From Eleusine coracana subsp. coracana (Eukaryota > Streptophyta > Magnoliopsida > Poales > Poaceae): a stretch of DNA of 64,000 nucleotides. The notes under the pieces are model-generated. The model had not been told where the DNA came from and made no database searches. It worked only from the letters and a program-made list of their open reading frames with translations. The stretch lies in NCBI GenBank assembly GCA_032690845.1, contig CM064426.1, forward strand, positions 69,676,403 to 69,740,402, in the 5' to 3' direction. Below are positions 11,496 through 22,949 of the stretch, one piece after another (position 1 is the first letter of the stretch; each line of letters begins with the position of its first letter). The position numbers and the translations under genes were made by a program.

Positions 11496-13229
11496 TATCT
11501 TTTTACACTTAACCCCCTACACTCATTATTAATTATGTTGAAGTTATAAAATTTTGCACAAACAACCTTATACTTTTTAGTAATTATTTTTCAGTCCTAA
11601 TAATTTACACTTTAGTCCCTATAATTTTATAAATTGTAAATAGGTCCTTAAAAGCCCCTGTTTTACCCTTTTGCCCCTAAAACTTCAAACTAGCATAACT
11701 TTTTACTCGTAACTCCAAATTAGGTGATTCTTACGCCAAAATTTTCGTAGGAGCATAACCTTTGCATTCATTGCATCTACATATTGTTTTTCCTCTGTTG
11801 CATATTGTGTATTGATTTTTGTATGTTTGCTTGTGTCGGTATTTTGTTACATAAAGGCGAGCATACACAAGGACCGCCCTACAAGGACTTTCAGGAGCAG
11901 GAATTTGAGGGGATAGAGCAGCCTTCCGCGCAGGACGAAGGCAAGTGTCCTTGATGCATTTTGCACCTATTGAAATGTTACTATAGAATTGCATGCTTGT
12001 GTCAATTTGTTGGGAACCTATTGTTAGGGTTTTCCTAGAATTGTTTTACCCTGTTCCTTGTCGCCTCGAAACAATGGGTGAATTGTGGGTAGAAAATGCT
12101 TAGATGGCTTATGGGATGTGGGTTGATATTAATGTTGATTAATGAACAATGTCACGTGGGAATTATTTGGTAAATTTTTTAGCAACATTGCTTAGGGATC
12201 TATGCAAGCCAGGTGGAAAGGATGTGGTGCCGTGGGCACATGGTTGTGGTGGTAGGCTTGTTGTAGATCCTAGGAACCGGTTCTTGGAGTGACAACCCAT
12301 GAAAACAGTGCCATCACAAGACCGACATGGGTAAGGCTTGGCCTAGTAATTAGGTGTTCTCCCAGTGTCGGTGCAGCATTTGGTGGAGCGGGGAATGGAA
12401 GTCGAGAGGACTGTCCTTGTATCCGAAAGGCTCAAGAGGGGGCTCCTGGGGTGATGAGCTGCTTGTTGAAGGGCTATCTCTTATGGACGGGAGTGGAACC
12501 TTAGTGGCTAGCATGTACTGGGAGACCCTTTGGAAAAGCCTCGTAGTGAAACCCTGCCACACACCAAAGGAAGTGTGTAATGTGGGTCGCGTCCACGGGC
12601 ACCAAGGGAATCACGACTTGTGGGTAAAGTGGTACAAACTCTGCAGAGTATCAAACTATCATGATAGCCGTGCTCACGGTCAAGAGCGGCCTGGAATCCT
12701 CATGAGATTAGTTGGGTATGGATGGGTTTGGTTGGAAAGATGGGATGGATGGAGACTTGGTTAGTATTGCACCTTGTGGAATCATAGTTGGGATGACCCC
12801 ACATAGTAAATAGGATGCTTAGGTTAATTAAAAGCTCATGCAACCCACTCTATAAAGCCTTTTCTTGACTATAGCCCCATGTCATCTTTTTCCCCACTTG
12901 CTGAGTACGACACGTACTCACCCTTGCTATACCACGTTGATATTCAGCCCAAGGAGAAGATTGGAGCCACTACGAAGATGAAGGAAGCGAGTACTAGGCG
13001 GTGATCCACCAGTCGATGCCTATGGAGTTTTGGACGTCTACGCTAGCTACTTTCCGCTGCTTAAATGTACTTTTTTTCTAGACCCACGGGTCCTTTTGTA
13101 ATAAAGATACGATGTAATAATTAAAGGATATGGATAATTATTCTGTTTACCATTGATGATGTACTGTACGTGTGTGTAACTTGATCCTGGGCACACGTAC
13201 GGCTGCACCCATTTTGCTTCTTAAAATGG

Positions 13230-14654
13230 GTGTTACACCTACGCAAGTATAACGAAGAGGCGGATGAACTGGCCAAACTTGGGTCTAGCAGATCTAAAAT
13301 ACCTGACGGAGTCTTCCTCGATGATCTGCATAAAACATATGTACTAACCCAGCAAACTATGGAGCAGTCGGCACTAAAGGCGGGGGTAGCACCGCATGTA
13401 GCTGTCATTGAGGTAAATTGGCGCACTCCCTTCATTGAGTATTTGGATCATGATACACAACCGACTGACAAAGATGAAGCCCTCCGAATTATTCGCAAGT
13501 CGTGTTCATATTGTATAGTTGACCATCACCTGTACAAGCAAAGCCCACATGGGGTACTGATGAAATGCTTATATCAAGATGAAGGCAGAGCTATATTAGG
13601 AAACATCCACGCTGGCATTTGTGGGAATCACACAGGCCCATCCACAATCGCGGCCAAAGCAATGAGGCAAGGGTTTTATTGGCTGACCGCTGGTGCTGAT
13701 GCCAAGGAAATTGTCCGAAAGTGTGAAGGTTTTCAGTTCTTCACCCGCCAGATGCACGTACCTGCCACAGAGCTCCAAAATATCCCATTAACTTAGCCGT
13801 TTTCAGTATGGGGTTTAAACATTGTCGGACCTTTCATGAAAGCTCAAGGGGGCTTTACTCACCTTTTCGTGGCAGTGGACAAGTTCTCTAAATGGATCGA
13901 AGCAAAGTCAGTCGGTAAGATTTTGGCAAAGAAGGCCACTGAGTTTATGACCGAAATAGTCACTCGCTTTGGTGCCCCACACAAGATCATCACTGACAAT
14001 GGTACTCCATTCATAGCAGAGGAGTTTAAAGAGTTTGCGGGCCGAGTCAGCTTTAAGATTGGCTATGTCTCGGCCTCCCATCCACAGAGCAATGGTCAAG
14101 TTGAGAGGGCAAACGGCCTCCTGCTTTCTGGAATTAAGCCTCGTATATTTGATCGGTTGGAAAAGTACACTCGACGGTGGGTTCGAGAATTGTCATCTGT
14201 GTTGTGGGGTCTTAGAACCAATGTAAGTCGTGCCACCGGGCACTCCCCTTTTTCCTTGGTTTATGGCTCGGAAGCCATGTTGCCAACCGAGATTCTATTC
14301 GCCTCCCCATGGGTGGCAGCGTATAAAGAAAAAACCTCCAACAACCATAGGTATGACGACTTGTTGCTATTAGAGGAGCAGCGAGATGCCACCTTAATTC
14401 GGTCGGCAAAGTACCAGCAAAGCTTGCGACGTTATCACGACAAAAATGTTTGAACACAGGGTTTTTCCATCGATGACTTGGTTTTGAAGTAAGTTTAGTC
14501 TAAGGTCGGTAAGCACAAGCTGTCGGCTCCATGGGAAGGACCTTTTATTGCAAAGGAAATCACTCGGCCAGGCGCCTATCGATTGATGAATGAGGATGGA
14601 TCGGACCTTCAAAGTTCCTGGAACGTTTCACAGCTACGTCATTTTTATGTCTAG
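13230..14654 (+). pseudogene. Tat RNase H end and integrase, with lost catalytic residues
   Basis: The frame opens with the end of RNase H (NEEADELAKL, 13249-13278), then the integrase zinc module. It keeps H...H (NIHAGICGNH) and one Cys, but the usual C-x2-C has become C-E-G-F near 13723-13734. The core shows WGLNIVGPF (13811-13837), where the family has Asp in place of Asn, then TDNGTPF (13993-14013) and the QVERANG block with its Glu (14097-14118). Stops lie at 13794, 14451 and 14490. The first Asp of the DDE triad is gone, so this copy should not integrate DNA on its own. Confidence 0.85.
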
Positions 14655-15130
14655 TATTTATAGTTTATTGTACTTCTATTATTGAATATATATACATAAT
14701 GGTCATGATATCTGATTTCGCAATTTATGATTTCTGTGAATAATTGTTGTTATTATTTAAGTCATGGCTCAAATTCTGATACTTGGTATCACCCTAACTC
14801 GCGCATGTCGACCAAGCGGGTTACTTAGTCCCCATGGTTCTTGCCGTCTGTTAGGGACCAAGGCAACTCTCGTAATTTGCATATGCTTGACCGAGTGAGT
14901 TCTTAGTCTCCATGGTTCATATCGGTTATTAGGAGCGTTGTTTAGAGGGCTGACATGCGTTGTGTATTGGTTGTGAGTGTTTAATACGAGTTCATACAAT
15001 ACATATACAAAGCAACGCGACCCAAGAATTCATTACAATACTAGTAATGAATCTAGACCTTAGCGGTCTATCGCACCTTAGTTATATTACAGCAACAGAG
15101 CTGTAATATAGTATTTTAAGCTTTACAATT
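14655..15130. other. Spacer between integrase and antisense gene
   Basis: Non-coding part of the Tat element. I see no domain. Two partly alike segments carry the phrase CATGGTTC with TTAG near 14820-14860 and 14905-14940, perhaps a diverged local duplication. A short inverted repeat (TTACAGC / GCTGTAA) lies near 15085-15105. Confidence 0.4.
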
Positions 15131-15132
15131 CC

Positions 15133-18100
15133 TTAAACTTTGGGTAAGGGATCTATCTCTATCTGGTCGGCTAATATATGCGCTATTTTTTGCGCCTCAG
15201 CCACGAGGGCTTCACATTGCTCGTCCAAGAGATCTTCATGGAAACCTTCGGCCACCACATCTAACTCTATGCTGGGGATGTGGGACTTTGCAATTGCCAG
15301 GACTTGCGCGCCGGCCAGCTCTGCAACATGTCGAGCATGTTCTTTTAGTCGACCAGGTGCCCCTTGTAGCCTAGTCATTAGGTCTTGACATCGAGGTGGT
15401 TTTTCTTCAGGGTATATGTATTGGGCAACCACCTCTGCATCCTTCTGAAGAGCTGCAAGAGACCATCGAAGGTTTTCATCACCCTCTATAAATTTCTTCA
15501 GCAAAAGCTCATAAGACCTCTTTGATCCTACAGGAGTACAATAATCACATATGTCTAGTACAATGAACTTGGATATAAAGCTATTAGATGAATAAATACT
15601 TACCTCTTAGGCATTTCTCGGCTTCTACCTTTTCAGCTTCAAGGGTGGCAACCTTTTCCTTATACTCTTCTTTCAGCTTTTTAACTTCTTTGAATGCTTT
15701 CTGGAATTGGTTTAGCTCATCCACAGCCTTTTTGAAGATCTTTTCAGCCTTGGTTAATTCGGTTTCTAGCTTTGTGTTTCTCTCCCTTTGGCTTTTTATT
15801 GTTTCTTCAGCACATGTCAGTTACAAACATTTTAGTACATATATATTTTCATATATATTTTTTTGTATGCATAAGTACATTCATTTTTACCTTCAGCCCT
15901 TTTCTTCCATGAATTTTGAGATTCTTGCATTGTCTTGAAGTCGTCTTTTAGCTTTTCAAAATTTTTCTTGATCTCTGCCGAGTCCTGGATCTGCTTCTTT
16001 AATCCTTGATTATCAGACTTCAAAGTTTCAACATATTGGGCAGACGACTCTAGTTCTTTTATACGGCCTTCGAGACTTGCAATTTAAGCGGCCGACTGGG
16101 CATCTTATTTTAGTTTCAATTCCATCGTCTGCAATGCCTCTGTATGGACGAGGTCAAGTATTCATTTTCCACAGATAGCATGTGAGGTATAGGCTTTGTG
16201 GATCTCATACCTTGTAGCTCGAATTGAAGTTCATCAACTTGAGATGAATGGGCCTTTAGAGCGACTGATAAGCGCCTGACTTCCAGGCTCTCCTTGGCAA
16301 GCTGATCTTCTAAATCTACGGCTTTTGCACAATGCCTCTCGATAAGTTGCAGAAGCTTACTCTTGTTGGCCATATGGGTTTTCAGAGCCTACAATGATGG
16401 CAAATTATATGTTTGAAACTTCATAGCCAGGAATGGTGATTATTATTGACATTATTTTTCAAGATGGGAAGAATACCTGGAAGGAATGATAGGCTTTTCA
16501 GTATGTTCTTCAAAAATTTTCAATTCCGCTTGTTCTGCCGACTCATCAAATCCGGTGATGGCAAATCGGCCAATATGATATACTGACCTAGTCGGCGTTG
16601 GCTGTTCTGGAGCATCTTCTCTTACCACTCGGTGAATGGGAGTCAGCGTGACATTTTCCTCTGGACCGATTGGATACTCATATGTTGGTTCTGGCATTGT
16701 TTCAAAAACTAGTGATGGCTCTTCGGGTTCTGTGGAGGCAGGAGTATTAGCATCCGTTGCCATCTCAGACGTATTCAGGTCTGGGATATTGGGTGATTTA
16801 GACTGGTTAGCTTGTGACCGAGTGGATTCGGGTGCATTCTTTAAATCACTCGGTTTCTCTGTCGAGTGGCCTGGGACATCATCTCTGGATGACCCGACAT
16901 GTGGTGTATCCTGATCTTTTTCAAGAACTGCACTTTGCGTCAGGACTTCTTCGAATGACGTTTGCCCGGATGACCTGTCAATTAGATAGAGATTACATAA
17001 TTATTCAAATGGAGAGTTGAGCTTCAAGTTACATTGTTCTATTTACCTTGAGCGGCGTTTGAATTTTAGGCCTGACACTTTTGGTGGGGGGCTGGTTGGC
17101 CTTGGGCACCTATTGTGTCTGGTGCCGCCTCATGGGTTCCTGCCTTGCTTGGTTCACTTGGATGACTTTGCTCTTTCTCGTTTTCATCCATGGTCCACCG
17201 AGTGGTGGAGGTTTTCTCTGGAGTTTTTTTTCTTTACCTCTTCTTGAAGTCTAGCTACTCTTTCAGCTAGCGATTCTTCTTCATCAGAATCTTCAATATG
17301 CGCCTTGTGGCACTTGGGAGCTGATGGTTGAGTGGGAGATTTCTTTTGCGGTGTCGGCGGTAGTGGGGGATTGGACACGTATACATCAAGGTTCTGCAAT
17401 ATATGTGACATATTATTCATTACTGAACATAATGCATGAAGTGTTGATTTTTTAAGCACAGAAATGGATAACTTACTGAACTCCTGCCAGTCACGGAATG
17501 ATGTCCACTTTTCGCACTCCCTGGAGTCCAACCAAGGAGTGAAGAAAATATGTTTTTTAGCCACAATGTTAATTCCCTTTTTGACAATATTTCTGGCACT
17601 TCCATTGTGGGGTCTGAACCCAATTGGAACTTCCATCTGGGAACATGACATTTCTTAATAGGCTACACGCGGTGATATATGAAGCTTGCGGCAACATGTA
17701 CGCCAGTATAACCTTTGGACTTGAGATACGCAATATGCTCTAATATGGCATCAACCTGAGACTTCTGATTTGGATGAGCCTTTGCTGACCACTCGGGTCA
17801 TGGCTTGGGGGCTTCGGCCGTAGTCTCTGACAAAGGTGGAGCATGGTTTCCATGGTAAAACCAGTCCGCGTGCCAACTTTTGTTCGTTGATGGAAGTGGC
17901 ACATCAACATATTTGGATTTATACCTTAATTGGAATCCGTCCCCTCCTATAACATTATTGTTGTTTGATTTCAAAACAAACAGTTCTTTGAAGGGATCAA
18001 AATGGGGATGAATTCCCAAGAACACCTCACACAGGTGGATAAAGATAGCAATATGTAAGATGGAATTTGGATTTAGATTGACAAGGTTGATGCCATAGAA

Positions 18101-18417
18101 GAAAAGAAGACCACGAAAGAAGTCACAACAAGGGATCCCAAATCCACGATAAAAAAGGAGGAGAAAACCGTGATTTGGTTGACGGGAGGTTGAGGAAATT
18201 TCTGACCTATGGCCTCGATCCATCCTCCGGTCTGTTGATCCTGCAACACGCCGTCAATCACCAGTCTGTTGATTTTCTCTGAATCCATGGCTGACGCGGG
18301 GAACTCCTTGATGGCGGCAGGGATGTCAAAAACTATCTCTTCTTCCTCGCTCTTCTCAGGAGAAGATTGCTTCTGGGATTGTGCCTTAGAGCTTTGGCGG
18401 GTGCGCTTCGGGGCCAT
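15133..18417 (-). pseudogene. Antisense multi-exon gene of the Tat element (Transposase_28-like)
   Basis: On the minus strand a start at 18417 opens a basic, Ser/Glu-rich N terminus (MAPKRTRQSS...). A frameshift near 18180 is followed by a conserved block around 18160-17980: GIPCCDFFRGLLFFYG, LNPNS and HLCEVFLGI. This fits the plant family known as 'putative gypsy type transposon' (Transposase_28). Later segments (17651-17184, 16763-16452, 16373-16116, 16023-15832, about 15812-15604, 15504-15133) are charged, and several look coiled-coil. Clear minus-strand donors are seen near 17047 (CAAG/GTAAAT), 16479 (CCAG/GTATTC), 15889 (GAAG/GTAAAA) and 15603 (GAG/GTAAGT). It lies between pol and the 3' LTR. 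Function is unknown; it is not a tyrosine or DDE enzyme by any motif I see. Confidence 0.65.
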
Positions 18418-18700
18418 CGCTCTTGTTTTAGTGCAGTGGGAAGCAGTTGCGTGGAGTTTTGGGGTGGAAATGGAAGCCTGGGATCTAGAGTTTGTGTGCG
18501 CAAGATGGCGGCGACGGCGAAATGAAGACGAAGGGATGCGACTGTTTGGAGGCCCTTTTATAAGGGATAGATGACCTGCTAGGCCGAGGCTTCTCGTAAT
18601 CCATTAAGTCCAGTTTTGTAAATTGGTACGTGCATTTATTATATTATTGAGACTCGTTTTAAGCGTTAATTTTGGATATTGTGGATCTTAACATTAGTAA

Positions 18701-19000
18701 TAAATCACTCGGATTGTTGCGGTTTCAACCTTGGAAATTGTACCTTTCGAGATTTAGTAATAAATCACTCGGATTGTTGTGGTTTCAACCTTGGAAATTG
18801 TACCTTTCGAGATTCCATGATAAATCACTCGGATTGTTGCAGTTTTAGCCTTGGAAATTGTGCCTTTCGAAATTCCGTGATAAATCACTCAGATTGTTGT
18901 GGTTTCTACCTTGGAATTTATAACTTTCGAGATTTTGTGATAAATCACTCGGATTATCTCGGCACCAATCTTGGGGGTTGTGTTTCCGTGTTATATTAAT
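18701..19000. repeat. Five-unit 60-bp tandem repeat
   Basis: TAAATCACTC begins at 18701, 18761, 18821, 18881 and 18941, an exact period of 60 bp, with the units well conserved in between (ATTGTTGTGGTTTCAACCTT...). Because 60 is a multiple of three, one plus-strand frame (18679-18999) stays open and encodes a 20-residue repeat of the type NHSDCCGFNLGNC. It lies upstream of the antisense gene start and before the 3' LTR. Confidence 0.9.
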
Positions 19001-19390
19001 ATTATTGATACATCACCAATCTTGGGGGCTATAACAATTGAATTTCGTCGTTAATCATTCGGATTAAGGACACTTCAGCATTATGGATGTAAATATTAAT
19101 TTGGTGATGCATCACTCGGCGAGTGAGAAAATTCAGCTAAATATGGAGCTTGTTAAGACAAATTGGAAAATTCAGATCTCATTATGCCCTTTTCTGTTGA
19201 GGGATAAGATTAATTGGATATTTTTCAATAACTCAAAAGTTGCTTCGGTGTAGACTCAACAACCTTCTGAGTTGGGGGCTATATTCATAGGCTATGTCTT
19301 TTTCAGGGATTTATGAATAAGAGTTAATAGAAAAAGCACTTTTCAATTTCATAAGATGTCAAGGCAAATCAAGACGATGATTCAAAATGG

Positions 19391-19408
19391 AAAGTGCTTG
19401 GGGGCTAC
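19391..19408 (+). other. Tat polypurine tract
   Basis: AAAGTGCTTGGGGGCTAC directly before the 3' LTR, the expected plus-strand primer position. The G-run is the purine-rich core. Confidence 0.55.
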
Positions 19409-19826
19409 TGTGGGACATATGTACCCGGGATACTTAACCACTCGGCTAATTGGCCGAGTGGGCCGGGGGCTCGGGTATGGTGTATTCGGCCCAGAAGATA
19501 TTTACTGAGATACTTGTTTGGGTAAGCGGCAAGTAAGGTTAGCAGATATGTTGGATAGATAGAATCTGTTGTAACCGACTAAAAGATTACCATGTAAATC
19601 CTTGCCCTTCGAATATATAAGGAGGGCAGGGGGTCTTCGGAAAAAGGCAGACTCGTATTGGAACCCTAATTCCAGTGTGAACCCTAGCAATACAGAAACA
19701 CCAAACAAGACGTAGGGTTATTATCCTTTGGGAGGCCCGAACCTGTATAAACCTTGTGTCCTGTGTCCGTCGATCTTTCATACTCATATGCATACCTAGA
19801 TTTACTATCGAGAATATCTCTCGACA
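19409..19826 (+). repeat. Tat element 3' LTR
   Basis: 418 bp, the same length as the 5' LTR, with about 19 base differences by my count, nearly all C/T or A/G. It ends CTCGACA and is followed by the AGAAC duplication. Confidence 0.92.
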
Positions 19827-19831
19827 AGAAC

Positions 19832-22800
19832 CCTAACCCCAGAACAGAAAAAGAAAGAAAAAATAGAGGCATGCAGCGGGGTGAATACCCGGTCACCTTG
19901 CCATCGTGCGCCACCGTCGCCATTTTGCCGGAGTCGGGATAGAGTTTACCGGCCACCGTACGGGAAAAGGCAGAACCAAGCAGCGGTGGCGCTTCGACGC
20001 ACCGCGTGCACGGGCAAAAGGGCACCATCGCCATGTCCGCTCGACGGCGGTGTGCTCTGCCGAGGGCGAGCACGCGCACCGGTGAGGGGACCGGCGGCGG
20101 CACCACCACCGTCCGCCATGGACGTTTTTCGTCTCTCTCTGATCTCGTTTTGGGGAGGGTGAAGGGAAGAGGAAAGGAAACAAGAAAGGGAGGGGAGCAT
20201 CCGCGGCGGCGATGCTCTCTGCCGGCGACGGCCACCGGCCGCCCTGGGAGAGGCCCGCTCCACCGCTGCCCCGTGCAGTGAAAGAGAGACAATGAGGGGG
20301 CAAATGAACTAGGGTTTGGGGAGCCGCTGCTTCTGCCAGGTTTTTGTTCCGCCAAAAACGCTGGGCAGCCATCGGATCTTGATCCGTCGAGATGGATGGC
20401 CAGCACTGTCCGGAGCCTCGCGGGCTGGATTCAGCCCAGGCGGGAGAGGGTACTGGGCCAGAGTAGCAGCCCGGCCGTTGGCTGCCGGGCTGCCTGCCTA
20501 GGCGCGACTTGGGCCAGAATGTTTCTACGGAATGGGCCAAAAATAAATAGTTTTTAGAGATTGTTTTTCTATTTCTAGAAGCTGTTATGAATTGAATTTT
20601 GATAGCTTTTTTATCTCTGAAAATTATGCACCAACGTGTATTTTCAGAGAATTTTGACAGAATGATTATGCTTCTAAAAATAGAGAATAGTAGTTGTTTT
20701 ATGCTACTGCTCATGCATGTTTTATGAAATGGCCCCGCTGTTCATGTATATGTATATGTTTTTGTTTAAACCTTGATTAAATTCAAACCAACGGGAGAAT
20801 TTAATTAAAGGCTAGAAAAATGATTTATGACAATGTTAATGTCAAAAGTTTGGTCTTCATTCAAATTTCATGTTTTTGATTGGAGAAAAGATAAGAACAA
20901 TCAGACATTCATGTGAAAGATTAAATGAGTGCACAAAAATTATTTAAATTCTCTGTGCATAAAAGATTAGAAGTTTGATTGCTTCTAAAAGAAAGTTTAT
21001 TCTATTTATGAGTTCAAAGAAATTTAAATTGGAGAAAATTTAATTAGAGGCATAGAAAGATATGTGTTTAAAGATAATTATGGTATTGTTATTTTCTGAC
21101 CAACGTTGACGATAACAATATTATAATTTTATGAGTTCTACATATAAAGATTTAGATCTCTGGTAAATTTTGTATCATAGTGATCAATTTTCAGGGAACA
21201 GATAAAAGATCAAGAAATGCTCTTTAACTAGAGAAAGTTTTTCATGCTTCCGGTGCAATAAAGTTGATGATAATGTTGCTTTCATAGCAAAGTTGTTTAA
21301 TAGATATGTCATCACTTTATCTATGAGTTATATGCATTTATTCTTCTTTTGGCCAACGGTGATTTAGAATTTATGCATAAATATGATGTTTATTCTATTT
21401 GTGCCCAACGGTGTTTTAGAATACAAGATAATGTTTTTAAAAGTTTAATGTGCATATCATTAATCAGACCAACGTAGGGTTAATTTTATGCTCATTATTG
21501 TTTATTATTGTCTAATTTTCTCAGACTAAGAGGTTTTTATGCTTTCACTGATGAAAGTAAAAGATTGGGTACTTGTGACCCAAAAGATAACCATGAAAAG
21601 ATCATAGAGTGAGGAAGGTTTTTTCCCCTCTAAAGAATGGCTTCAGAAGAAAAGAATTCTTGGATATTAATTCAAGAAACAAATGTATCATTAAGAGTTC
21701 TGAGAATTCATTTTTCATGTAATCTCTATGAACAAAATTTTATCATCATTTTTAATGATTATGATATGATAAGGGATATACATGTTTAGTTTAACCAACG
21801 TTGGATTAAATATGTGTATGTCACAGAATATTCAGATTTATTTCTGAATTGATGATTGAATATGAGCGAATACAAGTATTCATGTCCCTTCAAGGGAATT
21901 ACCCGCATGACGGGAAAGAGATGATTATGATTATACCCGTATGAAGGGCAAAGTCTGGGAAAATACCCGCATGGCGGGGAAAAGATGACATAAAGTTTTT
22001 GTGTCAAGGAAATCCCATATAACGGGAGAAGTTTGAGAAAATTTTTATCCTGCTTGGTGGGAGAAAGACAATGTTCACTCATGTGCTTTTAATGTATCTC
22101 ACTCTCAGAGAAAAGTATGAAGTAGTTGTTATGCTTTTCAAGTATTGACCATGCACTTTATGTGCGATAGTCATTAAGCACTTAATGAGTCAAAAGAGAA
22201 GATGAACAAAAAGATAAGAATGATGTGCACGTTTGACTTGCAGAAGTATTAATGATAAAAGAACTCTGTTGAGTTTTTGAAATGGAATGCGGAAGAAGTA
22301 CTCCCATAAGAGTTCACAGATAACTTTACTTCATATGATGTAATCAGATGAGTGAAGTAGACAATCAAAGTTTCCTCAATTCACAAGAGTTTCAAATGTT
22401 TTCGAAATTGTGGCAGAAAGATTCTTACCACATTTCGAGGGGGAGGAAGAATAATGAAACTCTCGTATAAAGATGATAATGTGATGCATATTGTGCATCT
22501 AAAGTGATCTACCAAAGAAAAATATGGTCGTCTGGGGGAGTATAATGGTCATATTAATGATACCCCTAAAGTAAAGAAATAGATGTATTCCTATTTTTTA
22601 ACGAAGGAATATTAAGATGGTGCTTAAAGTGCCATAAAGAAGAAAAGTGATAACAAAGAAAACCCGCATAGATTAAAGAGTTCAGAGATATGTCATCTCT
22701 GAAGGAGATAGATAATCTGGGGGAGTAAGACTTGAAGAGAAGTAGGACTATGTATCCACTTCAATGATTCAAGAACAGTAAATTTTTGTTTACACAGAGA

Positions 22801-22900
22801 TTATAGAATTAATTGCCTATACGCAATAAAAGAGAGCCCCATATGAAAGAAGTGCCCATAGCAAAGAATAAGACGGGTGATCTCACCCAAATTGATAAGA
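19832..22900 (+). other. Copia-1 leader and decayed gag region
   Basis: This is Copia-1 DNA resuming after the Tat insertion. The first 700 bp are GC-rich and hold a long minus-strand open frame that looks compositional. From about 20540 the DNA is AT-rich and has no intact frame. Recurrent CCAACG words (20631, 20788, 21100, 21353, 21405, 21469, 21795) and hairpin-like CCCGCATGACGGG words (21885-22065) are spaced through it. Several GGGGGAG tracts (22440, 22535, 22719) resemble internal purine tracts. I cannot recognise gag here with confidence. Confidence 0.5.
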
Positions 22901-22949
22901 CCATGATGAGCATTCACATGTTCGAATGGCAAAGATGAAATGTAATTGA

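Larger units (their letters stand above)
9807..13237. mobile_element. 3.4-kb solo LTR nested in the Tat element
   Basis: The unit begins TGTAACACCC and ends GGGTGTTACA, a perfect 10-bp terminal inverted repeat with TG...CA ends. It is flanked by the exact 5-bp duplication CCTAC (9802-9806 and 13238-13242). Removing it with one CCTAC restores the Tat RNase H frame across the junction. No gag or pol motif is present on either strand, so it is best read as a solo LTR left by recombination between two LTRs, or a very large non-coding derivative. It holds a TATA box (10528-10534) next to a C-rich leader, AT-rich tandem repeats (11110-11495), and an inverted repeat TGAGTAC...GTACTCA at 12901-12920. 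Confidence 0.88.
4638..19826 (+). mobile_element. Tat-type Ty3/Gypsy element
   Basis: The 418-bp LTRs (4638-5055 and 19409-19826) begin TGTGGGACAT and end GACA, and are flanked by the 5-bp duplication AGAAC (4633-4637 and 19827-19831). Order of contents: leader ORF, gag, protease, reverse transcriptase, two RNase H domains, integrase, an antisense multi-exon gene, a 60-bp tandem repeat, and a purine tract. Integrase after RNase H is the Gypsy order. A second RNase H and an antisense ORF near the 3' LTR are typical of the Tat lineage. A 3431-bp solo LTR lies in the second RNase H domain. Stops, frameshifts and lost catalytic residues make it non-autonomous. I count about 19 differences between its LTRs (about 4.5%), 17 of them transitions. 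Confidence 0.92.

Noticed and set aside
19893..20714. 273-codon minus-strand frame in the Copia-1 leader
   Set aside because: Low-complexity Pro/Arg/Ser product without a domain or splice context; sits in the GC-rich leader of a known element.
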